The notes: generated by a model from the letters alone, not told the origin. A stretch of 64,000 nucleotides of DNA from Kitasatospora sp040298565 (GCF_040298565.1 NZ_JBEPAK010000003.1:1-64000); one strand, 5' to 3'; counted from the stretch's first letter, positions 53,843 to 62,754 are shown. A program made the numbers and translations.

Positions 53843-54158
53843 GGCTTTCCTCCACTTCCCAGGTTCGAGAGAGTCCGGCGAGCCGCACGCTAACACGGGC
53901 ATCCAGCTGTGTGAATTCATTTACGAATTAGTGTGACAGTACGCCATTTCCTCGGGTATGGGAGATCCGTGGAGAACTCCCCGCGAGTCGATTGTCAGTG
54001 GCATCGGATACGGTCCTCGACGACTCAGCAGAATCCGCTCCGCAGGAGATTCGATGACGATCCTCTGTCGCATTTTCCGCACAATCCCGGGCACCGGCCC
54101 GAAAGCACGGGCACGGTGGTCGACACGGCCGTGGTGGCCGGCCCGGTGGTCGACACGA
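53843..54158. other. AT-rich gap with nothing clear
   Basis: Partly AT-rich (53910-54010) with direct repeats GGTGGTCGACACG...GTGGTGGCCGGC at 54115-54172. No gene is supported in either strand. Confidence 0.5.
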
Positions 54159-54192
54159 CTGTGGTGGCCGGCAGGGCCGCCGGCCACCACAG
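54159..54192 (-). terminator. Terminator of the tripeptidyl aminopeptidase gene
   Basis: The perfect 14-bp arms CTGTGGTGGCCGGC (54159-54172) and its complement (54179-54192) surround a 6-nt loop, 39 nt beyond the stop codon at 54231. Confidence 0.8.
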
Positions 54193-54230
54193 CCCCGGCC
54201 TCAACGGCCGGACGTACGAGGGGTGATCCC

Positions 54231-55853
54231 TCAGACCGCCGGGAAGATCTCCGCGTCCGGCTTCAGCAGCTGCCCGGCCTGCGGCGCGGTGCCGTCCACC
54301 AGGTAGCGGGTGACGAGGGCGTTCAGCGCCTTGCTGCGGCCGACCGCACAGTGCTCGATGGCGTCGACGCTGACCAGCACGGCGTTGCCCAGCTCCTGCT
54401 GCATCCGCTGGGCGAACTTGTACTGGGTCGCCGGGTCGTAGAGGTTGCCGATCACCATCACGGTGTTGGAGGTCTTCTTGTTCCACGGGCCGCTGAAGCG
54501 CTCGGCGTCCCGGGCCGGCGCCGGCCAGCTCGCGCAGGCGGGCGCGTCGAAGGCCTGGTAGCGGCCGAAGGTCGGGGAGTCCTTCTCCCAGGCCCGGGCG
54601 GCGTTGGCGAACACCCGGTCGTTGGACGGGTACGGCTTGTCCTGGCAGTTGACACCCATGTAGGAGTCGTCGGCCGTGTACTCGGAGTCGGCCGGAGCCT
54701 CGCGCAGCGCACGCGGGACGTTCACCGCGAGCTGGTTGGCCTCGTCGTCCGGGACGTTCGCCTTCGGGGCGAGCAGAGCGGTCGCGGCCGGCTTCTGCAT
54801 CACCTGGTAGGTGGCCTGCAGCGACTTCGCCAGCGGAGCCAGCTTGGCCTGCGAGTACAGGGCGCTGGCCACCTCACTGGTGAAGCTGCTCAGGGTCACC
54901 TGGGTACCGTTCGACAGCGTGATCGGGCTGGTCCGCAGGTGGTCGCGGAGCGCATCGAACTTGGCGCGGGTGTCACCGTCGCCGAAGGCGCAGCGCGGGG
55001 CGCCGGCCGCCTGGCAGCGCTTCAGGAACTCGTCAAGGGCCAGCTCGAAGCCGCCTGCCCGCTGGCGGTCGTACTCGAGGCCGTTGTGCAGGCGCAGATT
55101 GGGGTCGACGTTGCCGTCGATGATGATCGCCCGCACCTTGTTCGGGTACATGTTCGCGTAGGTCGAGCCGATCAGGGTGCCGTAGGAGAAACCGGCGAAG
55201 GTGAGCTGGGAGTCACCGACGGCCCGGCGCATCCGGTCGAGGTCGCGCACCACGTTGATGGTCGACATGTGCTCGATCAGCGGGCCGGCGTTCTTGCTGC
55301 AGGCGTCGGTGTAGTCCTGGTCCGCGTCCAGGGTCTCGTCGACCTCGGCCTTGGTCACCGGCACGCCGACCATGCGGTTGTTGACCGCGTCCGCTTCTTC
55401 CTGGGTCTTGAAGCACTTCAGCGGGTTGCTCCGGGCCACGCCCCGGGGGTCGAAGCCGACCAGGTCGAACCTGGACTGCACCTCGGCGCCGAACCGGGTG
55501 GTGGTCGCCCACAGGTATCCGCTGCCGCCCGGGCCGCCCGGGTTGAGGAACAGCGAGCCGATCCTCTTCGACGGGTCGCTCGCCCGCCGCCGCATCATGG
55601 CGATGCCGATCTTCTCACCCGACGGGTTGTCGTAGTCCAGCGGCACCGGGTAGACGGCACAGTCGTAGATGCCGGGGTCCGGCTTGCTCGGGTCCGGGTT
55701 GCACGGCTTCCAGTCGACGGGGTCGACCTTCGCCTCGGCGGCCGCGGCACCTGGCGCCGGATCGAAAGGCGCGGCCGACGCGGCGACGGCGGTACCGGTG
55801 ACAAGGGCGAGCGCGCAGGTGACCGCTCCGGCCAACGTGGTTATGCGGGACAA
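54231..55853 (-). CDS. Secreted alpha/beta-hydrolase, tripeptidyl aminopeptidase (SlpD/E-like)
   Basis: This is a 540-residue exported S33-family peptidase. A signal peptide (residues 1-27, TLAGAVTCALALVTGTAVAA) is followed by the conserved PVPLDYDNPSGEKIGIAM and the oxyanion motif LFLNPGGPGGSGY. The nucleophile Ser is in FAGFSYGTLIGSTYA, the Asp in VIGNLYDPATQ, and the His in IEHCAVG. S. lividans Slp and Tap enzymes trim tripeptides from secreted proteins. TTG 55853 has GGAGGAGG upstream. The mature enzyme is intact. Confidence 0.94.
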   Translation of the reverse strand: MSRITTLAGAVTCALALVTGTAVAASAAPFDPAPGAAAAEAKVDPVDWKPCNPDPSKPDPGIYDCAVYPVPLDYDNPSGEKIGIAMMRRRASDPSKRIGSLFLNPGGPGGSGYLWATTTRFGAEVQSRFDLVGFDPRGVARSNPLKCFKTQEEADAVNNRMVGVPVTKAEVDETLDADQDYTDACSKNAGPLIEHMSTINVVRDLDRMRRAVGDSQLTFAGFSYGTLIGSTYANMYPNKVRAIIIDGNVDPNLRLHNGLEYDRQRAGGFELALDEFLKRCQAAGAPRCAFGDGDTRAKFDALRDHLRTSPITLSNGTQVTLSSFTSEVASALYSQAKLAPLAKSLQATYQVMQKPAATALLAPKANVPDDEANQLAVNVPRALREAPADSEYTADDSYMGVNCQDKPYPSNDRVFANAARAWEKDSPTFGRYQAFDAPACASWPAPARDAERFSGPWNKKTSNTVMVIGNLYDPATQYKFAQRMQQELGNAVLVSVDAIEHCAVGRSKALNALVTRYLVDGTAPQAGQLLKPDAEIFPAV

Positions 55854-56102
55854 GGAACCTCCTCCGTACTGAAAGGGCGGCCCCAGCCTGTCAGTCTGAG
55901 ATCTCCCTGTGAAGACCTCGACGCGGCGTAAATGTTCCGGACGCCATGTCATACCTGGTCGGAATATTCTGTGAATGAACCGACTTGACGATGCATTGAC
56001 CTTAAGACCAGGGGCATTCGGCCGACGATTGTCCCCGCCGGTGGACGTCGGCCCGCTGCGCCGGCGGCGGATTTCCGGATACCGCCCGCACGGGCGATTC
56101 CC

Positions 56103-56435
56103 CTACCGGGCGATCGGCTGCGACAGGTTGTCCTCGGCGACGACCTGGTACACGGCGTTCAGGGTCGGCGGACCGACCAGGTCCTTGATCCGCTCGAAAC
56201 GACGTTCCTCGACCGGGGCGAGCTTCTCCATCCACGCCTGGATGGACTCCGGCCCGTGGTCGCCCTCGATGAGCGCGATGGTGACGATCTCCCGCGAGTC
56301 CTCCATCGCGGTGGCAGTGATCACCCGGGTGCGCGGGTCGTCCGGGAACACCTCGTCAGGGATCCACGCCTCGCGGAACTCCCCGTACTCCACACCTTCG
56401 TTGAGCTTGCGCACCATGACGGCGACGAGCTGCAT
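56103..56435 (-). CDS. Small alpha/beta-barrel-like protein of unknown function
   Basis: This 110-residue protein begins MQLVAVMVRKLNEGVEYGEF and ends VYQVVAEDNLSQPIAR. The beta-alpha-beta pattern and length suit a ferredoxin-like dimeric barrel (ABM-like), but no conserved active-site residue can be named. GGAGGGGG precedes the ATG. It is divergent from a TetR gene across two palindromes, so it is probably the controlled gene. Confidence 0.75.
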   Translation of the reverse strand: MQLVAVMVRKLNEGVEYGEFREAWIPDEVFPDDPRTRVITATAMEDSREIVTIALIEGDHGPESIQAWMEKLAPVEERRFERIKDLVGPPTLNAVYQVVAEDNLSQPIAR

Positions 56436-56455
56436 GAGACCCCCTCCGAGTCAGT

Positions 56456-56508
56456 TTCTTGCAGTGCAAGAAGACGATGGCGGCTATTGTTTTCTTACAC
56501 CGCAAGAG
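56456..56508. promoter_or_regulatory. Two TetR operators in the divergent control region
   Basis: TTCTTGCA-G-TGCAAGAA is a perfect 17-bp palindrome (56456-56472). A second imperfect copy, TTCTTACA-C-CGCAAGAG (56492-56508), lies 36 bp further. Together they lie between the two divergent genes, as expected for an autoregulated TetR repressor. Confidence 0.75.
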
Positions 56509-56564
56509 TTGTCAAGGGTCCAGCCGGACGTCCCCCGAGCTGCCCCGGTACCAAGGAGGAGCCG

Positions 56565-57293
56565 ATGCCGAGCCGACGCACACGCCCCAGGACGGGCCTA
56601 ACCCGCGAGAAGGTCATCGACGCCGCCATCGCCTACGTCGATGAGCACGGCCTCGCCGCGCTCTCCAACCGCAAGCTCGGCGCGGCGCTCGGCGTCGAGG
56701 GGATGACGCTCTACTACTACGTCCCCAGCAAGGCCGCCCTCCTGGACGGCATGGTCGAGCGCCTGCTCGAACTCTCCGCCGGGGACCTCTTCGCCGCGCC
56801 CAGCGGACCGTGGACGGACGTGGTCCGCGACTTCGCCGTCGCACTGCGTCGGATGCTGCTGGACCACCCGGCGATGCTCACCGTCCTCGCCACCCGCCCG
56901 GCCGCCACCCCGGCCTCACTGGCCCTGCTCGAACGCGGCATCACCGTGCTGCGCGACGACGGCGTTCCCCTGGCCGACGCTCTCGACGTGCTGAACTCCG
57001 TGGTCCGCTGGACCCTCGGACACGCCCTGGCCGAGGTCGGCGAGACACCCCATCACGAGGGCACCGAGCCCCAACCCGAAGAGTTCGCAGCCCTGGACCG
57101 CGACACCTATCCTCACCTGGCGCGGGCCTTCGCCACCGGCGAGGGCCTCGACTCCGAACAGTGCTTCCACCGCACCCTCCGCATCCTGCTCGCGGGCTAC
57201 GCCGCCGAGTTGGAGCGCGCGAAGCAGGGACTCGCCGAATCGGAGTTCACGAAGGGACCGCACCCACGACCAGCTGGGAGCGCGGGTCAATAG
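56565..57293 (+). CDS. TetR-family repressor (TetR-C1 type)
   Basis: This 242-residue regulator has an N-terminal HTH (TREKVIDAAIAYVDEHGLAA, LGVEGMTLYYYVPSKAALLD). Its C-terminal domain resembles tetracycline-repressor-like proteins (TetR_C_1, about residues 85-225). AAGGAGGA precedes ATG 56565. The palindromes upstream suggest it represses both itself and the small protein at 56103. The ligand is unknown. Confidence 0.92.
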   Translation: MPSRRTRPRTGLTREKVIDAAIAYVDEHGLAALSNRKLGAALGVEGMTLYYYVPSKAALLDGMVERLLELSAGDLFAAPSGPWTDVVRDFAVALRRMLLDHPAMLTVLATRPAATPASLALLERGITVLRDDGVPLADALDVLNSVVRWTLGHALAEVGETPHHEGTEPQPEEFAALDRDTYPHLARAFATGEGLDSEQCFHRTLRILLAGYAAELERAKQGLAESEFTKGPHPRPAGSAGQ

Positions 57294-57439
57294 CGAGCAG
57301 GCGACCCTGCTCCGGGACAGCGGCCCCTGCCTCCCCCGGCGCGGCGGAAGACCTGGCGGAGACGATGGCAGGCGCCGGCAGGGCCGGGAGCGCAGTTCAT
57401 GTGCCCTGCACTCCGCGCGCGTGCCGGTCACCGGTTGCT

Positions 57440-57483
57440 GCTTGCCGCTTGCCGCTTGCCGCTTGCCGCTTGCCGCTTGCCGG
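57440..57483. repeat. 7-bp tandem repeat
   Basis: CCGCTTG is repeated six times, perfectly, in the gap between the TetR stop and the MBL-hydrolase stop. It resembles the heptamer array at 5160-5205. Confidence 0.9.
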
Positions 57484-57492
57484 GACACGCTC

Positions 57493-58125
57493 CTATCGGA
57501 TTGCCACAGACTCCCCGACCGGGATGCGCGCGTACGCGGTGCCGCCCTTGAAGTCCAGCCAGCCGTCGAAATACTCCTGGCCGAGCTCGTTGAGCGTGGC
57601 GTCGTGGACCGGGAACGCCTGCTCCGGCCGCACCGCCCGCACGAAGTCCAGCGCCTCGGAGAGCTTGAGCCAAGGTGCGGCGGCCGGCACGAGCAGCGTC
57701 TCCACCGGCGACGGCGGGACGAACAGCGAGTCGCCCGGGTGGTAGAGCGTGCCGTCGATGACGAACCCGACGTTGGCGCAGCCGGGCAGCCCGTCGTAGA
57801 TCTCGGCGTGCGTCCCGCCCACGACGTCGACGGCGAACCCGGCCGCCGTGAACCGCTGCCCCACCTCGACCGCGACCGCCGTGCCACCCAGCTCGGGGGC
57901 CGACTCGATCGCTGCCGACGGCAGGTACACCCGGAACGCGGAGTTGCGCCGACCCGCCGCCACGAGCTTGGCGGCGTCGAGGTGGTCGGGGTGCTCATGG
58001 GTCACCAACACCTCGTCGACGCCGTCGAGCGCTTCGGCCTCCGAGAACGTCCCCGGGTCGATCACCAGAACCCGGTTGTCCGCCTCCAGGCGCACACAGG
58101 CGTGGCCGTACTTGGTCAAACGCAT
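57493..58125 (-). CDS. MBL-fold metallo-hydrolase (UlaG-like)
   Basis: This 210-residue cytosolic hydrolase has the metallo-beta-lactamase motif VLVTHEHPDHLDAAKLVAAG, with HxHxDH zinc ligands, and further His/Asp in GGTHAEIYDG and DGTLYHPGDSLFVPP. The closest fold group is UlaG/YycJ-like. No neighbour suggests a substrate. ATG 58125 is chosen because homology begins there (MRLTKYGHACVRLEADNRVL). The frame runs on into an IS relic upstream. No ribosome site is seen, and a leaderless transcript is possible. Confidence 0.88.
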   Translation of the reverse strand: MRLTKYGHACVRLEADNRVLVIDPGTFSEAEALDGVDEVLVTHEHPDHLDAAKLVAAGRRNSAFRVYLPSAAIESAPELGGTAVAVEVGQRFTAAGFAVDVVGGTHAEIYDGLPGCANVGFVIDGTLYHPGDSLFVPPSPVETLLVPAAAPWLKLSEALDFVRAVRPEQAFPVHDATLNELGQEYFDGWLDFKGGTAYARIPVGESVAIR

Positions 58126-58311
58126 GCGCCCACTATCGCAGGGACAGCCGAAGGCGAGGCCCCGTTCGACGAAGTCCGCCGCGAAGAGATCAGGCCCTCC
58201 CGCAGCGTGACAACCAGCTCGAACCGCTTGCTTCCCACCATGGATATCGGTCCTGCCATGGCATCCCATGGCAGGACCTGTCGGGGCGCTACGGGCCATG
58301 GGGGACGGCCG

Positions 58312-58386
58312 ACCGGGCTTGACGCTCTGAGGCAGCAGCGCTTCCAGCACGGCCCATGGGGTGGCCGTCAGATCTCCTCGGGCCAA
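58312..58386 (-). mobile_element. Short IS4/IS5-like transposase N-terminal relic
   Basis: The frame from 58386 starts MARGDLTATPWAVLEALLPQ followed by SVKPGRP, like the first domain of IS5-group transposases. Nothing further matches. The rest of 58126-58439 is empty. Confidence 0.4.
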
Positions 58387-58439
58387 GGGGCACGATCATC
58401 GCATGACCTTGATCCACTTCTGGCGGCGGGCAGCTTCCC

Positions 58440-59003
58440 TCAGCCGCTCGTCGGCGACGGCTCCGCCGGTGGCGGCTCAGGTGAGTAGCGAGCGCCACGG
58501 GCGTTGAAATGCGCCAGGTAGTAGGTGACACCGTCGAGGCGCAGTTCCATGGGCGGAGGATCGGTAACCAGGTGGGTCCGACCGCCCTGGCCGTCCACCT
58601 GAGCCGCCATCTTCGGCGTGTTCCAGGAGCGCGCCCAGTTCTCTGCCTGTTCCGGTGACCACAGGAAGCGGGTGCCGAACTCCTTCTCGTCACCCGGTTC
58701 CGCTGCCGTCAACACCCTTACCAGCGCGGGGCTGTAGACGGCGCGGACCCGGAAGTTCACGAGAAATCGACTTTTGATCACGATTCGCATGTAGCGACGG
58801 CTGTTGCCTCGACGGCGTCCAGCCACGATGACGCTCTCGCCACCGTCTCCCCAGGCCGGCGGTGCGATCCACACCTTCGCCCCCGGCGCGAAGTGCCGGA
58901 TCCCCCTGCGAATCTCGAGCCCGCCTTCACCGTGGCTGGTCTCCGGGGCGACATTTGCCACAACGCACACGCCCAGCGGCTCGGGTCCGGTTCCATCCGT
59001 CAT
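58440..59003 (-). CDS. Hypothetical protein
   Basis: This 187-residue cytosolic protein was not recognised. Visible features: the start MTDGTGPEPLGVCVVANVAP, a basic RRRGNSRRYMRIVIKSRFLV segment, and LRLDGVTYYLAHFNARGARY near the end. It has mixed alpha/beta composition. ATG 59003 is one of several in-frame choices (59015 is the nearest). It may be real because the codon bias is good, but the context gives no role. Confidence 0.6.
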   Translation of the reverse strand: MTDGTGPEPLGVCVVANVAPETSHGEGGLEIRRGIRHFAPGAKVWIAPPAWGDGGESVIVAGRRRGNSRRYMRIVIKSRFLVNFRVRAVYSPALVRVLTAAEPGDEKEFGTRFLWSPEQAENWARSWNTPKMAAQVDGQGGRTHLVTDPPPMELRLDGVTYYLAHFNARGARYSPEPPPAEPSPTSG

Positions 59004-59209
59004 GGTTGCCATCATCGCCCAGCGCACGCGTAGTGGCGTGACCATTTCTGTGGGCCGGGTTCGCGGCACAAGGTCATCACGATACTGGGACCGTGCTGGT
59101 CACGGCCATCAACGAGTAGCTTTGACCGGCACTTTTCAAACGCGCCCCAGGTGCGGGCGAGCTGTCCTGCCTGGCATCATGGATCCCATGATCATGTGTC
59201 GAAAGGCCG

Positions 59210-59680
59210 ATGCCGCGTAGACGGCCACGCGCGCTGCGCGCTGAACGACCGGTCGCCCGCGTCTGGGGGCCGGCTCCTCCGCTCCGGATTCACGGACTCT
59301 CCGCCGAGGCGAGCTTGGCTGTGCACCGGGTCGAGTACCTGAGCAACAGCTTCTACCTACACCTGGGCGCCACCGACCGGGCATTGCGGCGATACCGCAT
59401 GTTCCTGCACCCGCCGGGACGACGTCCTCTGTACCCGCAGGAGTCGCATTGCTCGTGCCCGTCGTGTTCCTTCGACGATGTCCGGCATGCGCGCGACGTG
59501 CTGGAGGAGATCCTGGAGAGACTACCGAAGCGGGCTCACGCCGAACTCGGCCTGCTTGTGGAGCCTCTGGATACGGTGTTCTTGCGCCGCACCCTGCCCG
59601 ACCCGTTCGCCTACCAGCGTGAGTGGCGCACGGAGTTCTGGTGGTACCGTCGCCTGGCTGACACGTCGGAGTGGGGATGA
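59210..59680 (+). CDS. Hypothetical protein with Cys pair
   Basis: This 156-residue protein has a Cys cluster, SHCSCPSCSF, near residue 80. That is followed by an amphipathic acidic helix, DDVRHARDVLEEILERLPKR, and a Trp-rich C-terminus (REWRTEFWWYRRLADTSEWG). It was not recognised. No clear ribosome site precedes ATG 59210. It is bordered by IS relics, so it may be part of a mobile or decaying stretch. Confidence 0.5.
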   Translation: MPRRRPRALRAERPVARVWGPAPPLRIHGLSAEASLAVHRVEYLSNSFYLHLGATDRALRRYRMFLHPPGRRPLYPQESHCSCPSCSFDDVRHARDVLEEILERLPKRAHAELGLLVEPLDTVFLRRTLPDPFAYQREWRTEFWWYRRLADTSEWG

Positions 59681-59844
59681 GCGGACCCTCGATCGGCCCC
59701 GTACCGAAATGGGGTGATCACGGCCACGGCTGTTGTGATCACGGCGTCGCACCTGTTCCTTGATAGCCCCTTCGCGCGGGGCCAAGCCCGCGCGAATTTC
59801 CACAAGCTAGTGACAGTCCTCCCCGGGGACGGCGCTGACACCGC

Positions 59845-60260
59845 GTGGCTGGGCGGCCCTGGAGTCTTCCGCTGAAGGATCGGGTCCTGCTGGTAGCGGC
59901 ATACCGGCGGACCAACCTGACGCTACGACCGCTCCTGCCACTCTTCGGCGTGTCCAAGTCGGCGGCCGACCACATCATCAACCACGTCGACCCCTGCTGG
60001 CACTCAAGCCCCGACGCCGGTTCCCCACGGACGCAGTCCTGATCGTCGAGGGCACTCCCGCCCCCACCCCCGACCACGCCATCGCGAAGAAGTCGAAGAA
60101 CTACGGGTCCTCCACCCACCACCGCGTCGTCACCGACGCCCACACCCGGCTGGTCGTCGCGGTCGGCACACGGTTGCCGTTTTCGGGCAGCCGGAACAGC
60201 CGTAGAGCATGGGCCGAGTCCGGCGCCAAGGCCTTCTCCAGGCCGCACAGTCCAGGTCTG
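59845..60260 (+). mobile_element. IS5-family transposase relic
   Basis: The frame at 59845 contains WSLPLKDRVLLVAAYRRTNL, then GVSKSAADHIINHVDP, typical of the HTH part of IS5 transposases. After a one-base shift near 59993 it continues LIVEGTPAPTPDHAI with the DDE Asp replaced by Glu (VEG), then RVVTDAHTRLVVAVGTRLP and ends near ESGAKAFS. The rest is missing. No terminal repeats were identified. Inactive. Confidence 0.75.
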
Positions 60261-60296
60261 CCGCGATGGGCGAGACTGCTCAGCCACTGCCGAAGA

Positions 60297-60941
60297 TCAA
60301 CTGCGGAGCAGCCCTTGGCCTCCGGTCGCGCCCCGCAGGGCCGCCGCCACCAGTCCGTGGATCTCGTCCGCCCCGGTCTCCCCGCCGCCCATCAGGCGGT
60401 CGAAGACCAGGCCGTCGATGCAGGCCAGCAGCGTGGTGGTCCGTCCGTCGGGGTCGGCGACTCCCTGGTCCGCGAGGAAGGTGCGGACGACGGCCCGGCC
60501 CGCGTTCTCGCGCGGCACGAGGATCTCCCGCAGTTCGGGGTCGCGTACGCTCTCCACCGCGCAGGCGTACCGCGCGAGCGAGCGCCGGCGGCCCTCGCCG
60601 GTCAGCCGGTGGCGCATCAACTCAAGGATGCCGCTGACCAGTTCGTCCGTGGTGCGGATCACCACCCGCTCCCCCATGGCCTGCAGCTCACCCTGGTCCA
60701 GTTCGACCAGCCGCCGCACCAGGGCGGTGAGCAGCGCCTGTCTGGTCCGCAGATAGGCGGAGGTGGTGCCGACCGGCAGTCCGGCCGCCGCATCCACCGC
60801 CCGGTGGGTCAGTCCTCGCACACCCGCGTCCGCCAGCACGGCGATCGCCGCGTCCGCCAGCGCGGTCCGGCGGTCCGGGCGACCAGCCCGACCCGCGGCA
60901 CCCCGACGCTGCCCGCGCTCCTGCTCCTCATCTCGCCGCAT
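60297..60941 (-). CDS. TetR-family repressor of the FAD monooxygenase
   Basis: This 214-residue regulator has a Gly/Arg-rich start and a TetR HTH (TALADAAIAVLADAGVRGLT, AAAGLPVGTTSAYLRTRQAL). Its C-terminal domain, about residues 85-210, is of the YDES/PF17940-like kind. AAAGGAGGG directly precedes ATG 60941. It is divergent from the FAD monooxygenase across a perfect 16-bp palindrome that should be its operator. The ligand is probably the monooxygenase substrate. Confidence 0.9.
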   Translation of the reverse strand: MRRDEEQERGQRRGAAGRAGRPDRRTALADAAIAVLADAGVRGLTHRAVDAAAGLPVGTTSAYLRTRQALLTALVRRLVELDQGELQAMGERVVIRTTDELVSGILELMRHRLTGEGRRRSLARYACAVESVRDPELREILVPRENAGRAVVRTFLADQGVADPDGRTTTLLACIDGLVFDRLMGGGETGADEIHGLVAAALRGATGGQGLLRS

Positions 60942-61228
60942 CCCTCCTTTCTACCGGGTCCGGCCAGGGCATCGCCCTTCCCGGTGCCGGCGGGGCCGTC
61001 GGGAGACCTGTCGCTCGGCCGCACGGGGGCGGTCGACGCCGCGGCCTCGAGAAGGTCCACCGGTGGACCGGCGGCTCGAGGGGCCGGGGAGCCCTGTCAT
61101 TCGGGGTGTTCGGGCGGACGAACGGCTACCGCGCAGCCCTTCTCCGCGACCGGTTGCCGGTACCGGCCGAGCCCCGCCCGGTCCAGCCAACCCCCGCCCG
61201 GCCGTCGGACGAGCCCGTAGTACGCTCC

Positions 61229-61244
61229 TTCTACAGGTGTAGAA
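61229..61244. promoter_or_regulatory. Operator palindrome before the FAD monooxygenase
   Basis: TTCTACA-GG-TGTAGAA is a perfect 16-bp palindrome 31 nt upstream of ATG 61275. A partial match, TTTCTACC, lies near 60950 at the TetR start, consistent with autoregulation. Confidence 0.7.
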
Positions 61245-61274
61245 AACACTGCGACGACACGGGAGGGACCGGGC

Positions 61275-62570
61275 ATGGGCAGCAGCAACGCGGTGGTGGT
61301 CGGCGGCGGGATCGGCGGGCTGGCGGCCGCGATCGGGCTCCGACTCGCGGGGTGGGACGTGACCGTGATCGAGCGGGCCGCCGTTCTGGACGACGCCGGC
61401 GCCGGGATCTCCCTCCACGCCAACGGCATGCGGGCACTGGCGCTCCTCGGCGTGGACAAGGCCGTCGAGGCGGCCTCACGGCGCCAGTACACCGGCGGGA
61501 CCCGGACGCCGGACGGCCGTCGGCTCGCCGTGATGGACGGCAGGGCGCTGGAACGGGAGCTGGGGTCACCGATCGTCGGCATCCCGCGCGCCGACCTGCA
61601 CCGCATCCTGCGCGAGGCCCTTCCCGCCGAGTCCCTGCTCATCGGCGCCGAGGTGACCGAGGTCGACACCTCCCGGCCCGGCCGGGTCGCAGTGACCTCC
61701 ACCCGCACCGCCTCGGCGGCCGGCTCCGCGAGCACCGACCCCCTGAACGCCGACCCCCTGAACGCCGACTCCCTGAACGCCGACCCCGCGAACGCCGGCT
61801 CCCCGAACACCGGCCATCCGGCTGCCGATGTCCTGGAAGCCGACCTCCTGGTGGCCGCCGACGGCATCAACAGCCGGATCCGGCGCCGCCTCTTCCCCTC
61901 CCACCCCGGCCCGGTGTACAGCGGCTCGACGGTGCTGCGGGCGATCACCGAGCGCCCGGTCGACGGGTTGTCCGCCGACTTCGAGCTGACCTGGGGCCAC
62001 GGCGCCGAGTTCGGCCACATCGCCTTCCCGGACGGCCGGGCGGAGTGGCACGCCGTGCTCAACGCCCCGGCCGGGGTCCGCTACCGGGATCCGCTGGCGG
62101 AGGTGCGCCGCCGCTTCGCCGGCTGGCACGCCCCGATCTCCGATCTGCTGGCCGCGACCCGCCCGGAGGACGTGCTCCATCACGACGTCAACGAACTGGT
62201 CACCCCGTTGCCCTCGTACGTCTCGGGCCGGATCGCCCTGCTGGGCGACGCCGCGCATGCCATGACCCCGCATCTCGGACAGGGCGCCTGCCAGGCCCTG
62301 GAGGACGCGGTGACGCTCGCGGCGGCGGTCGCCGAGGGGCCGACGGTCGAGGGCGCGCTCGCCCGCTACGACGCGGTGCGCCGCCCGCGCAGCCAGGCCG
62401 TGGCCCGCGACGCCCGCCGGGCCGGTCGGATGGGTCAGCAGCTGGCCAATCCGCTGGCGGTCGGCCTGCGCAACGCCGCGATCCGGCTCACCCCGCCCGG
62501 GGTAATGGTCCGAACCGTCCTGAAGCACGCCGACTGGACGCCGCCCCGGATCGCTCCCCGCGCCGCCTAG
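61275..62570 (+). CDS. FAD-dependent monooxygenase (PHBH-fold) with repeat insertion
   Basis: This 431-residue flavin hydroxylase begins with NAVVVGGGIGGLAAAIGLRL (FAD GxGxxG). It contains the DG motif VAADGINSRIRRRLF and the GD motif GRIALLGDAAHAMTPHLGQG. Residues about 154-179 hold an inserted stretch of repeats (DPLNA-type) not found in the family, encoded by a 15-bp tandem repeat. All FAD motifs flank it intact. It is divergent from a TetR gene that probably controls it; the substrate is unknown, likely aromatic. Confidence 0.92.
   Translation: MGSSNAVVVGGGIGGLAAAIGLRLAGWDVTVIERAAVLDDAGAGISLHANGMRALALLGVDKAVEAASRRQYTGGTRTPDGRRLAVMDGRALERELGSPIVGIPRADLHRILREALPAESLLIGAEVTEVDTSRPGRVAVTSTRTASAAGSASTDPLNADPLNADSLNADPANAGSPNTGHPAADVLEADLLVAADGINSRIRRRLFPSHPGPVYSGSTVLRAITERPVDGLSADFELTWGHGAEFGHIAFPDGRAEWHAVLNAPAGVRYRDPLAEVRRRFAGWHAPISDLLAATRPEDVLHHDVNELVTPLPSYVSGRIALLGDAAHAMTPHLGQGACQALEDAVTLAAAVAEGPTVEGALARYDAVRRPRSQAVARDARRAGRMGQQLANPLAVGLRNAAIRLTPPGVMVRTVLKHADWTPPRIAPRAA
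61737..61810. repeat. In-frame 15-bp repeat inside the FAD monooxygenase
   Basis: CGACCCCCTGAACGC-like units occur about five times. The 15-bp period keeps the reading frame, giving DPLNADPLNADSLNADPANA in the protein. Confidence 0.88.
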
Positions 62571-62644
62571 CCACGGCATCGCGCCGCACCGCAACGCGCC
62601 GCACCACCCCGTACGGCGAGGCACGCTGCACCCCCCTCCGACAA

Positions 62645-62681
62645 GGCGGGCCCGGGAAATGGCCGAAATGCCGGGCCCGCC
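62645..62681 (+). terminator. Terminator after the FAD monooxygenase
   Basis: The 11-bp perfect arms GGCGGGCCCGG (62645-62655) and its complement (62671-62681) surround a 15-nt loop, 75 nt after the stop codon. Confidence 0.65.
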
Positions 62682-62754
62682 ACTCGAAGGGAGCAGCATT
62701 CCCTGTGGCATGAATCACGCACCGAAACGCGACCTGACTGTCCGTCAATATCGC

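Noticed and set aside
53921..54190. 89-residue minus-strand frame in the gap before the aminopeptidase
   Set aside because: It runs through the terminator hairpin and repeat DNA and has no recognisable features.
57493..58386. N-terminally extended MBL hydrolase starting at 58386
   Set aside because: The extra residues resemble an IS transposase start and are not part of the hydrolase family; the frame is simply open between them.
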